From Euborellia annulipes (taxonomy: Eukaryota > Arthropoda > Insecta > Dermaptera > Anisolabididae), in the NCBI GenBank assembly GCA_023213315.1, contig JAKCPI010009463.1, forward strand, positions 124,001-188,000: a stretch of 64,000 bases of DNA, read 5' to 3'. Shown here one piece after another: positions 1 to 11,929 of this stretch. Each line of letters opens with the position of its first letter. Position 1 is the first letter of the stretch. The notes under the pieces were generated by a model. That model did no database searches. It saw only the letters and a list, made by a program, of their open reading frames with translations, and was not told where the DNA came from. The translations under genes were made by a program, and so were the position numbers.

Positions 1-350
1 CTTATAGTCCCGGGATCGATTTAAATTCGAGATTAATGATGTGACCACCAACAACAACATAAATGTATGTGGGTGTGTGTATGTGTAGAGAAATGGCAGG
101 GGGACAAACAACCCAAATCACCTTTCAAATATTTATTATTATTTTCCTCTCTTATTTGCTAATCTATATTTCCAATATACGTTGTTTTGCCCAAATCTAG
201 TAGTACTATTTATTATCCTAGATAGTAAAACTATTAAATAACTTTGTTTTTATTAAATAAAGTAGTGATATTATGAAATTAACTTTTGAAAATAAATAAA
301 ACTTTGTATGTAAAAATTAGTGGAATATATAAATAGCTAACTCTTTATTC

Positions 351-620
351 CAGTGATTTCCAAACTTTGTTACAACGCCTCCCTTAAAAAAATTAATTGG
401 ATGTCGCCTCTCCCCTCCATTTTATAAAATAATAAAAAAACTACAAAATCAAAAATTTTTTATGCTAAAAAATATAAATTTATATAAAAATATTTTTTTA
501 TTTATTATTTTATTTATAAAATTAGCAATTATGTGAAAAATTGGTTTTGGTAGCTAATATTCGCGCCTCCCCCCGCCCCTTCTCCCTAGGGAGGAGCCCC
601 TCACAGTTTGGAAAACGCTG
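351..620. mobile_element. hAT-like MITE with 8-bp target duplication
   Basis: The ends are CAGTGATTTCCAAACT and, inverted, AGTTTGGAAAACGCTG, a typical hAT-type terminal inverted repeat. The 8-bp word CTTTATTC lies on both sides (343-350 and 621-628). The element is 270 bp with an AT-rich centre and no transposase frame. Its right part is GC-rich (GCGCCTCCCCCCGCCCC). Confidence 0.85.
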
Positions 621-782
621 CTTTATTCTAACATCAGGTCTCGGTCACATTAAAAAAATTCTGACCTCGGACCTGGATACATACTAGGAATTTTTATCTG
701 GGTAATCAATTTTTTAAAACTGCTAGTGATCTGAAATTTTTTTAATTAAATATTTTCCAGATTTATATACTTGAATTAGATA

Positions 783-930
783 TTAGTATTCAAAATATCT
801 CAATTCTTTTCGGACTTGACTAAGTCATAGATCTAACAAATCTGTGAGTGTTATTTATTGGCGAGGCCAAACACACCATGGCCCCCGGGAATCGAACCCA
901 GGATCTCCAGCCTTTCCTGGGCATAGAGAA
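783..930 (-). repeat. SINE-C copy (tRNA-Arg-like head)
   Basis: On the minus strand it carries a B-box-like word (GGGTTCGATTCCC) and the family tail (CCATGG, then GTTTGGCCTCGCC and AATAAATAACACTCAC) seen again in the cluster at 41570-41980. The A-box half is missing, so this copy is 5'-truncated. Confidence 0.65.
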
Positions 931-1138
931 ATTTTTATTTGAGCTCAATTCTCATTATAACACATTATTACTTTCCTTTTTAAATTAGATTATTAAATCT
1001 ACTGGGATATTTCATTTGAAATCCAAACATGAAAAAGCAAAAATTTAACTATTAAATTAGTCGAAATACAGTTCAATTTTGTTTGAAAAAAATTTTTGTA
1101 CTCTTTCCAAAAAATAAAAAATATAAAATATCCATATA

Positions 1139-1341
1139 CAGTAGAGTCTTGTAAATCCGGGCTTCGATAGTACGGCACACGTGCTAATCCGGCATGATAT
1201 TGCAGCAAAAAGAAGCGGTAATTTAAGAAAACAAATCGTCAGTTTTTTCAAGAGATAAATATATGTATGCATTTTATATGTTGGTAAACCGGCATTTTCG
1301 GGATCCGGTCCCGTTTAGGCCGGATTAGCAAGACTCAACTG
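1139..1341. mobile_element. pogo/Tigger-like MITE
   Basis: The termini CAGTAGAGTCTTGTAAATCC and its inverted partner (GGATTAGCAAGACTCAACTG) have the CAGT...CCGG style of pogo/Tigger elements. TA dinucleotides flank both ends (1137-1138 and 1342-1343). The element is 203 bp and has no coding capacity. Confidence 0.8.
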
Positions 1342-1366
1342 TATTAAGAATTTAAAAATGCATAGG

Positions 1367-1531
1367 TCTTGGTGCCTGATGTGCTCGAGAATAGAGCTCA
1401 GGCAACCAAAATGCTGTCGGAATTATCTTTTCTACTTTAGACGCATAATAAAAAGCTGATTTATTTATTAAAAAAAAACTTGTTTGGTTAACTAAGCTCT
1501 CGACCAGATCAAGCACTTGTAGCGCCTACTG
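1367..1531. mobile_element. MITE of the CAGTCGGCGCC family, degraded copy
   Basis: Its arms (GGTGCCTGATGTGCTCGAGA and the inverse AGCTCTCGACCAGATC...GCGCCTACTG) match the better copy at 5797-5950. The right end is followed by TA. The left terminus has decayed. Confidence 0.65.
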
Positions 1532-2125
1532 TATCCTCAAAAAAAGAGAACCTCAACATAAATAAAATATCAAATTTTGAATATAAAAAAAAAAAAAAAA
1601 TGGTCGTTGAATGGCGATAGTAGATGATGATATTTGGTCTAGTGTGATGACCACATCTTTTTTTTTATTTCCTATATTTGCGAAGAAGTGTGTCTCCCAC
1701 CCCCCTAGAGAGCTGCATTGATCGCCATGTCCCGGTCGATTGGCCAAAGGTCTTATCACCCCCCACCCCCACACACTCCCGCCCTTTTCTTTCATTATCT
1801 GCTCCCCGATATTGACAATATGATTCGCTTCGGGGTTTGAAAATAAAAATAATATTTATTTCGCGTATCAAACAACAACAACCCCTTCAAAAAATGGAAT
1901 AAAAAAAAACCAACATATATGCTGTTTTATCTTTATTTTTATACTCCCTCTGCTTTAGGACTTGTTAAGTAATAATCATCGGACTAAAATATGTCAAATA
2001 CACTATTTATTTTTTTATGTCAGTCTCTTTTTAATTTTTTCTTTTTATGATAAAAAAAAAAAAAATTAACAATCATGAATTATAAAGAATAATGCAGGTA
2101 GGAAAAAATTCATAATATTAAGTTG

Positions 2126-2770
2126 TTTTTTTTTTACTTTCTTTTGCCTATATATGAAAATATATAGAGAGAAAGTATTGGATTCACATCAAAAATTCGA
2201 TGTCGAGATTTTGATGGATATACACGTTTTGGGATCCCCTGAATCCAAAAAAGTGGTTTTCGCGACATGTTCGGTCTATGTTCAATTTAAAGTATGAAGG
2301 AATTGAGCTAGAAGATTTAAATTATTATGTTATGTTATGTTTTACTAGGATATTTAACTTAGGCGTAAAGATAAGCTTTTAATCAAAATCGGCCAAAAAT
2401 TACTAGAACTTTAGTGATTTACTTTTCCAATTGTTTTTTTTTTCTCGAATTTCTTAAAATTCGCTTCAACGATTTTGATAAAAATTCATAAATCAATTAT
2501 TTTTTCGATGTTTTTTTAAAATGTATATACTCTCATTTTGCTCTTGAAATCTTTTGAAACACACTTTACTCTTGTACTTCATAGAAAAGTTAGAGAAATG
2601 GTTGCCATGGTAACAAAATATAAATTTTTTCCCATGTTTATAAATTTATTGAATTTTAATATACGTATCAACGGGAAACTAAATATTTATATCTCGACAC
2701 AAAAAATTGATGTGACAAGCACAGAAGGTAAGAGAAAGTTGTATGCTGTGAGACTATCACGCCAGATTTT
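2126..2770 (+). repeat. R1 repeat, long copy
   Basis: R1 is a long AT-rich dispersed family in this window. Diagnostic words are TATATAGAGAGAAAGTATTG, ATTCGATGTCGAGATTTTG, AATCAAAATCGGCCAAAAA, GAAATGGTTGCCATGG and a tail with AGAGAAAGTTGT. This copy runs from the TATATA hub through the tail, with small deletions. I recognise no known family or intact open frame. Confidence 0.75.
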
Positions 2771-3063
2771 TTTTATAATAAATATCCAACTAAATTTTAT
2801 TTTTATTTTTTAAATTATATAATTGTGATTGATGAATAGCCGGATATTTCGATATATAGCTATAAAGAGAGATTTTTATTGCTCGTCTTAGATCATGAAG
2901 AAAATGGAATTCCTGTGTCTTTGGGCGCGCAGCATCCCATAGAAGGTAAAAGGGCGAATGCAATGGGCTATCAATAGCGATTGTAATAGTCTATGGCCAG
3001 GGCCAGGGCCCAATAACTCAAAGCCATGCATTGCTCAGGGTTTCAAATGAATTATACGGCACA

Positions 3064-3172
3064 GAGAGAGAGAGAGAGATGCCGTATAAGCAGCGAAAGC
3101 AAGGGCTTTCAGCTTTTCCATTAACTCCCAACGACGACGACGACGACTACGACGAGAGAGAGAGAGAGAGAA
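3064..3172. repeat. Two (GA)n microsatellites with a (GAC)n run
   Basis: (GA)n runs at about 3064-3080 and 3154-3172 flank an ACGACGACGACGACTACGA run. The spacer is unusually open in frame on the plus strand (GC-rich, low in stops), but it resembles no protein. Confidence 0.8.
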
Positions 3173-3884
3173 GAGAGCTCTTTATAAATTATAGCACCCC
3201 ATCCTGCCTCATACTAACGTTGCCATCCCTCGCTTTTAATTCTGCTTTGCTTCAAACTAAGACAAGTCCTCTCTTTCTCTCTCCATTCGACAATTCTTAG
3301 TATTCATTCAGCGAATCGAAACACTCACACACCAGTTCACCCTTCGTTAAAAACCCTTTTAGATAAGAAATATCTTTTTTTTTTTAGAAGCTTTGATTAC
3401 TTTATAGTTAGTAGAGTGGGCGTTAGAGGCAAGTAGGGGTAAACGTGTAAAGGGTATAAATATCTTAAGGGTTATTTTATTAATAAATTTATGGGGACCG
3501 TGAAAGAGATCAATCTGATTTGGATTATTAAATATTTGGTATACATTTTCGAAAATAAATGTATCCAATCAAAATTTTTTTAGCCCTCGGGCTTGGTGTA
3601 GGGATTATTATATTCTTCTTCATTTGTGGATCAGGGCTCCACAATCCTTGAGGAGATAAGCTGGGGTCTCTTCTACTGATTCACAGAATTCATGAGGATC
3701 GAATTATTATACATAGGTAAAAGATATTTTTTATTTATTGCTCCAGAGATCTTCTCTAGCTAACCACGATGTTGTTTTTTTTATGCAAATTTAGTATTTT
3801 GTTCTTTTTATCTAATACACTCGTACTCCTCAGTCAGCTTCAGTAATTATCAACATAATTTTTTTTTTTAATACAGAAATTGTG

Positions 3885-4212
3885 TCGCAGGTTGGGAAGG
3901 TAAGGAGAATAATATCAGACTCTTCTTCTCTCTCACCACTTCAATTTATTGCAAATATTTTGGACCCTATACACGGACCCTCCTCAGTGCAAATATGAAA
4001 TTTTTGAGAGAAATTGTTAAAATATAGAAAATCTTTTATAGTTATATACTGGTAAAAAAAACGACCAGACACGAATCCCATGCGATTTTCTATATTTTGA
4101 CTATCTCTCTGAAAAACTTCATATTTACACTGAGGATGGCCCTTGTATATGCAATAAATTGAAGTGGTGAGAGAGAAGAAGAGGCTGATTTTATTCTCCT
4201 TATCTTCCCAAA
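3885..4212. repeat. Foldback element, about 330 bp
   Basis: Left-arm words (TCACCACTTCAATTTATTGC, TTTTAACAATTTCTC in inverse) recur inverted on the right (GCAATAAATTGAAGTGGTGA). The arms are about 130-150 bp and separated by about 50 bp. They have diverged by small substitutions. There is no coding capacity. Confidence 0.85.
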
Positions 4213-4654
4213 TTTTTTTAAATATTTTTTTTCGGCATCTTAGGTCAATTTAGCAGATTGATATAGAGCTAACGGTGGTATTATTAAAATTTACTCAGAG
4301 TAAAAGATGCATTTATATAATATATAGCTTGTGGATTCTAGAATGATAGAAAAAATTCAAACTGTCCTTATTTATTAGAAATAATTAATGTATTATTTTT
4401 ATTCAAAAATCATTTTGTTTGCTCTCCTTTCATGCAAATAAATCAAATTTGTATTGAAATAAAAAATTTATCCGGAGAAATCTTGTATCAACCAATTTTT
4501 TTTTTTTTTACACAGACATAAATTAATTACAATAATTTAAGGTTAATGAAATAAAAAACATTTTCTTCTTTTTTTTGATATTACGCACGCACACATACAT
4601 GGCGATATGGTGGGTGTGTCTGAGGTTAGGGGATGTTTAATTTAAAGCTTCTTT

Positions 4655-4748
4655 GGGGTTGCAAAGGGCGTTTATGATTGCAAATCGCCCTGACCTGGGC
4701 CAACCCGGAGATTTGTCTTCAGGAGAGGCGCCAGCCATCTTTCTTCCT

Positions 4749-4779
<31 letters not shown>

Positions 4780-4780
4780 G
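4655..4780. promoter_or_regulatory. GC-richer island followed by (CT)n
   Basis: A compact segment with GGGCGTTTATGATTGC, GACCTGGGCCAACCCGG and GAGGCGCCAGCC stands out from the surrounding AT-rich sequence. A (CT)n run follows at 4751-4780. It could be a conserved non-coding element; there is no direct evidence of function. Confidence 0.3.
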
Positions 4781-5220
4781 CCCATGTCATCCGTGTTGAA
4801 GGGCAGAAGATATATTATGAACTTTCGGTGCTCTTCTTCATCTTCTGTTAAAGATTAATAAATAAAAGTAGATATACTATTCTTTTTTTCAGAGTATATT
4901 TTGATTTATAAAAATTTATGAATTTAATATAATCAAGGAATAAAACTAACACTGTTAAACTAAAAAAAATTTCATGAACAAATTTATTAAAAGTTCATAA
5001 ACGGGTTTGTGAAAAATTTCAAAAAAATCGAACTCGAGCTCTTGGTTCCTTCCCTTAATATTTGAATTTGTATGACGCATTTACCATCTCAACTACTTTG
5101 TTAAGAATATCATTCTTTTTTTAAACTACTTAAATTTGATTCATATTTTTTTTACTTAATAAACTAGTTTATGAATTTGATTTCACAAACTGGGTAAATT
5201 AAAATTCAAGCACGACAGTA

Positions 5221-5490
5221 GCCCCCGAGTTTGGCGTAGTAGGTAGAGCGCCTCCCTCCTATACCAAACGTCGCGGGTTCGGACCCAGGCAGTCCGATGA
5301 TTTTATTTAAGCCATTTGGATACCAGATGGCTTAAATAGAAATGCCTCAACCCACAATAGATAATATATATTACAACGGTTATCGTCTAAAGTCTTAAAT
5401 GGCCTGAGTTGCCGAAAAAACTGTGTGAATGTGTATGTGAGTGTGAGTGTGAATGAGAAAAAAGTGTGAATGTTTAAAAAAAAAAAAAAA
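5221..5490 (+). mobile_element. SINE-A (tRNA-derived), complete copy with target duplication
   Basis: The 11-bp word GCACGACAGTA flanks the element (5210-5220 and 5491-5501). The head has an A-box-like word (TTGGCGTAGTAGGTAGAGCG) and a B-box-like word (GCGGGTTCGGACCC). The body includes a small inverted repeat (AAGCCATTTGGATACC / AGATGGCTT), then AAATGGCCTGAGTTGCCGAA, a GTGAGTGTGA-rich tail and poly(A). This is the best reference copy of the family in the window. Confidence 0.88.
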
Positions 5491-5796
5491 GCACGACAGT
5501 ATATTAAAAACGATTAAAAATTCATATTTTTTTTTACAGTGAAGAACTTACTTTTTTAATGAAATTTAATTCAAGCTTATCTTTAAAATTAGTTTAGTGG
5601 CTGAACCTATTCAATAATATTATGACGAAAGATAGTCAGTTTTCAAATGAAAGCAATTAATTATAAATAAACGTTGACTTTTCGGACTTCTTCAGAACAA
5701 GCTGAATGAATGTTTGCTGTATACGGCGACAGTAATTGAATAATCTTTTATAATTAATTTTTTTTCAGCTGCCTTAGCAATTCAATTTTTCTTGTA

Positions 5797-5950
5797 CAGT
5801 CGGTTCCACAAGTACCTGATGCGCTCGGGAGCTTAGGCAACCAAAATGCATAACTGTCGGACTTGATGTATTAAAATTTTCTTTTCCAGTTTGGTTGACT
5901 AAGCTCAAGGCTTCTCTCTCAAGAACATGAGGCACTTGTGGCGCCGACTG
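5797..5950. mobile_element. MITE with CAGTCGG termini and TA duplication
   Basis: Ends CAGTCGGTTCCACAAGTACC and the inverse of GGCACTTGTGGCGCCGACTG form terminal inverted repeats. TA flanks both sides. At 154 bp it is a Tc1/mariner-style MITE. Relatives lie at 1367-1531 and 37133-37325. Confidence 0.82.
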
Positions 5951-6244
5951 TACTCATCAGTCGTTTATTAAAATAAAATTTTTTTCTGAAGTCGCTTCAA
6001 ATAACGGTATTATTAAAATTTAGCTGTAATAAAATAGCTAGGCCATTCTGATTCTAATGATATAAAAAATTTAAATTTGCATAACCCTTATTCCTTTCCT
6101 TATTTATTACATATTTCAAATAATTAATGCAAACGTCAATGATTCTTTTTTATATATGAATTTGTTAAAGAATTTTTTTTTTTTAATTAACTTGAGAAAG
6201 AGAGACGACACCACATCTTTTTGCTATATAAATGTAAATTTTTT

Positions 6245-6640
6245 GTGACACATGTTAATGAGAGGGGGGGGGGATTGGGAGTGGGTGTTAGGAGAGTGGA
6301 GATGAATGATCGATTGGCGAGGTTCATTATGATGTTAAAGAGTCGGGCGGCCATTTGGCGCGACTTGCCAAGTGGCCGATGTTTAATTGAATCTCGAGGA
6401 CGACGAGAAGGAGGCTAAGACCGGACCACACACCATTTGCAGCCAGGGAAAGGAAAAGGGGAGACCTCCCAAGCCTCCATCGAGTTTTGGCCAACTTGTA
6501 AATGCGCAGACTTTACGTGAAATAGAACAGTTCTCTCTCTCTTGTGCAATATTCATGGGGGAGAATAGTGGATAAACCTCAAACCCTCCGTCAAGTGGGG
6601 CTCCCAATGCCGTGTCCGGGTGCACTTGGATATTATATTC
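6245..6640. promoter_or_regulatory. GC-richer island, candidate regulatory element
   Basis: From a poly(G) run at 6262 the sequence becomes GC-rich and stop-poor (CGATTGGCGAGG, GGGCGGCCATTTGGCGCG, CTCGAGGACGACGAG). Open frames on both strands here look like by-products of composition: none resembles a known protein and none has credible splice sites. Confidence 0.3.
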
Positions 6641-7006
6641 ACCGGCCAAACTTACACATAGACAGTGAATGGCTTTAATAAATCGTACACAGGGTGCCAG
6701 ACACTTGCCAACATTACACAATTTAATGTACCTTCTGAAACAGAGAAGTACCACCACTACCACCTTTACCCAACCCTCATGCACAGTTTATTAGACTAAA
6801 AAAAAGGCAACTAAGTTGCAAAACTTTTTTCAAAACATAAATCCTACGGAGCCCTTCAAAGCGGTTACATTTCATATTCCTTTAATATAATAGTATACAA
6901 CTTAAGTATAAAATAAATATTTCATATAGAGAAACTATTAAAAAATGAGTTAAGTAAAAAATATTAAAGAATCTGAACCTGATAGAGGTAGATTCAAACA
7001 TGGGCA

Positions 7007-7168
7007 TTTTTTTTTACACACTCACATACACATACACACAATCTTATCGGCAACTCAGACCATATAAGACTGACGATAACTGTTGATTAATGGACTGAAT
7101 GGGATCCGAACCCGCGACCCTTAGTATAGTAGTCCAGCACGGTAGCAGCTACACCAAGGTCCGAGGGC
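7007..7168 (-). repeat. SINE-A copy lacking its middle
   Basis: On the minus strand: head (GCCCTCGGACCTTGGTGTAG), B-box word (GCGGGTTCGGATCCC), conserved tail word (ATGGTCTGAGTTGCCGA) and the GTGTATGTGAGTGTG tail ending in poly(A). The AAGCCATTTGGATACC segment of the complete copy is absent. Confidence 0.8.
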
Positions 7169-7267
7169 AACACATTATATATAAATCAAACCGGGATTCT
7201 ATTTTTTTAAATTTTTAGTCAATTGGCCCCTATGACATAATTTTACAAATGTAATTGTAGTATAGAA

Positions 7268-7494
7268 TAGGCCGGGGGGGGGGAGCCTGGCAATGGAGAA
7301 GATCAACAGTCACCACAATCGTTGAAGTTGAGTGATGCTAAGCACGGCGAAAGTTCGGGATTGGTGACCCCGAGCAATCAGCGTGTGGAACGCCCCCCGA
7401 TTGACATTGGTACATTGTATATTAAAATTTATAATAAATAAATAACCCCTAAATGGCCTCTGTAGCCGAAAAGGGTTTTTTTTTTTAATAAAAA
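7268..7494 (+). mobile_element. 5S-rRNA-like SINE with target duplication
   Basis: The 10-bp word TAGTATAGAA flanks the element (7258-7267 and 7495-7504). The head contains ATGCTAAGCACGGCG and, about 20 bases on, CGGGATTGGTGACC, which resemble the internal pol III promoter boxes of 5S rRNA (GCTAAGCAGGGTCGG and GATGGGTGACC). It ends in AAATGGCCTCTGTAGCCGAA and a T-rich/A-rich tail. The 3' words are shared with the tRNA-headed SINEs here. That it is a retroposed element is well supported; the 5S origin of its head is a by-eye match. Confidence 0.6.
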
Positions 7495-9684
7495 TAGTAT
7501 AGAAGATCGTGGGATCTTCTTCCTCTAGGTCACCAATCCAGGGATTGAACGTAAATGCTGCTTGTAAACTGGAATTCTATTTAAATTATCATAGCTTTAA
7601 TATATTTTAATTTTAATTTTTGTTTCGTTTTTTTAATTAACTAGTTGCGCAACCCTCTTTCGATGTATAAATAGCATCCCCAATCCTCAGATTCTTATTT
7701 TATCTAATTTTTATTAAATTTTATTTGGACTGTGTTTTTATTATTAATAATAATTCTTCATTTTGAATTCTCACTACGTTATATGATCAGAATATTTTTT
7801 TCCCCGGGATTGTTGACCCAGAGCAAGAAGTTTATATTTATTGAATTTCACTTTATTATCTTATATGATAGGCTACAAAGTAGAAAGAAAATAATGGATT
7901 ATAACGGAGCTTTGCCTCAATCCCCTCTTCTACCATTTAATAGTGTGGATAACGATTGAATATATTTGTTTCTTTTTGTAATATTTTAAATTTTTTAGCC
8001 TAATTGTATTTTTATTATTCTTGAAAAGAATTTTCTTTTTAATTTTCATAATTTTTATGCTTTTTTTTTGTCAAAGTTCTTTTCCTGTAATTAAGTATCC
8101 AAAGATAAATAAAAATAGTAATAATACCTCTCTCCTCCCATTAAACCCCTTTTGAGTTTCGGTCCCATTTGAAATTCTTGAATATTATAAAAAAAAAATT
8201 ATAACCTATAAAAAAAGAATAAATTTTAATTAATAGTTTTATTTCATCATAAATGTTTTTTATTTTTCCTTGCTTATTTGTTATTAAGGAATGCAGGTAG
8301 GAAAACGGAATCTTTGCTTTAAAAAAAAAAAATTCAATTTTCTCTCATTGTTTTAAACATTTAATTTATGTTTATAAAATACCCAATTTCCTTCTATTAA
8401 TAATAATAAATTCATTTTTAATATTTTTTCACTTTTATATTGGAAAATGTTTTATTTAATTAATACGCTTTGATTTGACTTTTTTTTCTTTTATTTTATT
8501 TATATTCCCTATTTTTTTTGTTGCTCTTTTTATTATTAAATAAATTGATTAATAATTAAAAGTAATAAATAAAAGGAAAATTTAATTACAATATTTCTTT
8601 GTTTCGTTTGTATTATATATCTTTTAATTTATGTTGCATAATTGTTGAACTAAAAATTAATCGATAAAATTTTTAAATATTCCGCTTATATTCCAATGAT
8701 AATATTTTTTAATTATTATCGTGTAATGAAATAATCATCAAAAATAATAAATTTTTCAAAAAAAAAAAATAAAATTAATTCCGTTTACTACAATAATTAG
8801 GCCTTTTTACCTTAAAATGTGAACTTATTTTCTTTTTTTTGGGGGGGTGGGGAATTTATTTTTATACCTCAAAAACTAAGATTCCTCAAGCTTTAAGAAT
8901 TTGATGTTATGTTTTATTTAAATAACATGACACCTGAAAAGAAAGAATGAAGTAAAAATTTTACTACCATTTGCTATTCTATTGCTTTTTTTCGCTTTTA
9001 TTACTACTATACATATGATAATGATATTGTACGAAATTTTATTTCAGATTTCGTCAGGAAAATATACTTTTTAAAATACTGTGAATTGGTTGGTTTGCCT
9101 ATTTTAGTATTGTGGGCTTACAAGGGTGTGTGGTTTTCGTTAAGTCTTTGTTAGAATCCTCAACAATTTTGAAAACGTTTTTTTTTTATTTTTTTTTATT
9201 TTGTTTAATGCATGTGAGGCTATTTAGACTCGTCCCTATTTAAACAATAATTCTTAAAATCTTCAAATCTCGTCCCTATTTATTTCAAATTGGATTGGTA
9301 TCCAGGGCGTTAGAGAGAATACTACAGAAGAGGGGGGCATGTCCTTTTAAGATCATCCCTCACTGAGATAAATTATTAATTTTATTTTGAATTTTCAAAT
9401 TTTGTATTTTTCTCTCTCCAGACTTTGGCATCACAGTTTAGCTTTATCCGAAAAAACGATTTAGAAAAATACTTTTTTTCTGATCACCTTCACTTTGTGT
9501 TTGGTTTATGGATGGCAGAAAATACAAATTATAAGATGTCATTTAAGAATTACTTAAGGATGGTTTGCTTGTTCTTTCTAACAAGAAGGTGGGGGAAGGG
9601 TTATTCACTTACTATATATTTGACTAATAAATAATAATTTATATATAATATTTAAGATATTATATATATCGCGAAACGGAAATT

Positions 9685-9872
9685 TATATAATTAAATATT
9701 TATTAATTCATATACCCGAAAAAACAAGGGTGTGCCGCCGGGAGTTAAACCACGGATCCTCCAATCAGTGGTAGGGGCACTCCGAGTACAAATTGGAGGA
9801 TCCGTGGTTCAACTCCCGGCGGCACACCCTTGTTTTTTCGGGTATATGAATTAATAAATATTTAATTATATA
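9685..9872. repeat. tRNA-like sequence in an 81-bp-arm hairpin
   Basis: Arms 9685-9765 and 9792-9872 are near-perfect reverse complements, with a 26-base loop. The loop and right arm read like a tRNA: CAGTGGTAGGGGCACTC (A-box/D-arm, tRNA-Gly-like) and GGTTCAACTCC, a perfect B-box word, about 40 bases later. The inverted arm carries a B-box with one substitution. It is probably a SINE head duplicated head-to-head rather than a tRNA gene, because no acceptor stem closes it. Confidence 0.75.
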
Positions 9873-11029
9873 TATTTGACGAAAAAAGGACGTTTTTTCA
9901 CAAAAAATCTAGTGTACACTATCTCTTAATAAAAAGCCGAACTTAAATTAATAAATGTTTACATAAACAAAGGTGAGGGGGTTGGCGATTTACTTATTTT
10001 TCCCGACAAGAAGAGGATGGTCTAAAACAGTCGAAAAATATGTTTACTTAATCCTTGAATAGAGTTTTTAATTACCAAAGCTCTTGGAAGCAATTTGGTT
10101 GCCTACTTTTAGGCGAATATCCAAAAACACGAATTTCTTTTCTCAAAACTAATATTTTATTTTTTTCTTGGTCACTAACCAATTTATACGACTTTCCAAT
10201 GATATTCCCATTTAGATTAGATATTCTTGAAATTGGAAAATACCTTTTTTTCATTTGATTGCATTTTTTTAAAGAAAATAAGAGAGAAAGAGAGAGAGAA
10301 AATAATTAAAATTGATCAATAAATTAAATTTTATCGTTTTGTTTGGTCGTTATTTAAATAACTATGGCGAGAAAAATGCGAGGAAAGGAATGCTCAATTA
10401 AGTCGAAGATTCTCTGTCTGGTTTTCTGGTTGTGCCCCCATTTTGAGAGAGGAAAGAGCGAGAGAGAATTTCTCTCTCTCTCTATCTCTGTCTCTCTCCC
10501 AGGCTGTCAAAATGCCGACCAATCAATAGCGACGGCTCTGAATCATTTCTATCTATAGCTGAATGAGCAAAACAAGTAAAGAACGACAGAGAGAAAGAGA
10601 GAGAAGAGGGAATTTTTTTTTATAAAGAATGCTCATATGTCTTCAAGTTTTCTACCTCGAGAGAATTTGCCACCTTAAAAAAAAGGCAACAGTAAAAGAT
10701 GTTATAATAATAGTTAAAAAGGACAAGATTAATGTCATTGACTTTGACGCAAACGAAAATTATCTCTTTATAAAGCCAATTTCTCTGACCAATAAGAACA
10801 GCAGAATATTTAGTAAATATTTTATGTAACAGCCAAAATAATTGTACAATGTTTGGGGTAGTGAGTAGGATTCAGATTTTTTTTTTTTTAATTTAAAGGG
10901 AAAACCGAGCGAGGTATGAATCTTGGAGTATATTTGTTAATTGGCGCAATAGCAGCTAGAACAGCCACTCGGAGCGTGTGAAGAGGGTCACATATATGAT
11001 GATGTCCTGAGAGAGAATGAGAGAGAGTA

Positions 11030-11470
11030 AAGCACGTGATGATGGAGTGAGTGTTTTAGACATTTGATCATAATTTGTCTCGGAAGGACGTCTTTAGGAC
11101 GTCCATATGAATCCACTCAGTAGACAAGGCAGAATGGACTTAATTAGCGGGAGTTGCTGAATAGAGTGACAGCCTGAAGGGCTCGTAAGCGAGGTACCGC
11201 GCGATAAGACAAAGTGGCCACCGGACAGCCAACCACCACCAGGAGTCGTTGTCGTCGTCGTCGTTGTAGGAATCTTGTGACGTCACCTTTTGGTGAAAGA
11301 GAGAGAGAGAGTGGCGCTAACGATCGTGCAGGGACTGTACACCCATGGGATGGGAGTAGATGGTAGGACGGCACGTCGGTAGGACGGTAGGATGGCTGGA
11401 CGGACAAAGCCCATCGGCACGGGGCGAGGAATTAAAGAGGCGGCTTGAGCTGCCCCGGAGGCGGAGGCGA
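11030..11470. promoter_or_regulatory. GC-richer island with (GTC)n and (GA)n runs
   Basis: GC-rich, low-stop DNA with GGACGTCTTTAGGACGTCC (near-palindromic), GTCGTTGTCGTCGTCGTC, TGACGTCACC (a CRE-like TGACGTCA at 11279) and a (GA)n run at 11298-11310. The open frames here are compositional. It could be a regulatory element or a non-coding exon. Confidence 0.3.
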
Positions 11471-11475
11471 TCGAT

Positions 11476-11484
11476 GCTCTCTCA

Positions 11485-11517
<33 letters not shown>

Positions 11518-11620
11518 CTCTCTCTCTCTCTCTCCCTCGTATTGTCCGAAACCCTCCGCTCCATTCTCTCGATCCATCTGTCTTTCTTTCCATCATTCTC
11601 TCTCTCTCTCTCTCTCTCTG
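11476..11620. repeat. Clustered (CT)n microsatellites
   Basis: Nearly continuous (CT)n from about 11476 to 11534 and again at 11595-11620, separated by CCCTCGTATTGTCCGAAACC and flanking sequence. Confidence 0.92.
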
Positions 11621-11929
11621 ATATTGCGCGTTACTCGCATTTACCCACCCCCTTATACAAGGCACAGATGTGACCAGTCGATGGAGCCTCTCTCAAAAAC
11701 GTGACACGCGACTTGCTCCCTTCTACCCTTACCCTCGATACAGACACACACATATACACATATACTCTCTCAATCTTTACTACGTCATAATACCACGCCT
11801 GGAAGCTGCTGCCGGCCATCTCGTAAAAGAATTTTATTATCAATCTATCTGGTTCGTAAACCTCCGATGTTTTAGAGCCTCTTGATTAAATGATACCTCA
11901 AGATATCATTGCTTTTTAAACGGAGGGGC

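Noticed and set aside
7320..7400. A genuine 5S rRNA gene
   Set aside because: The match covers only the promoter-box region, and the unit has a SINE tail and target duplication.
11283..11704. Overlapping frames rich in Arg-Glu or Ser-Leu repeats
   Set aside because: They are translations of (GA)n/(CT)n microsatellites.
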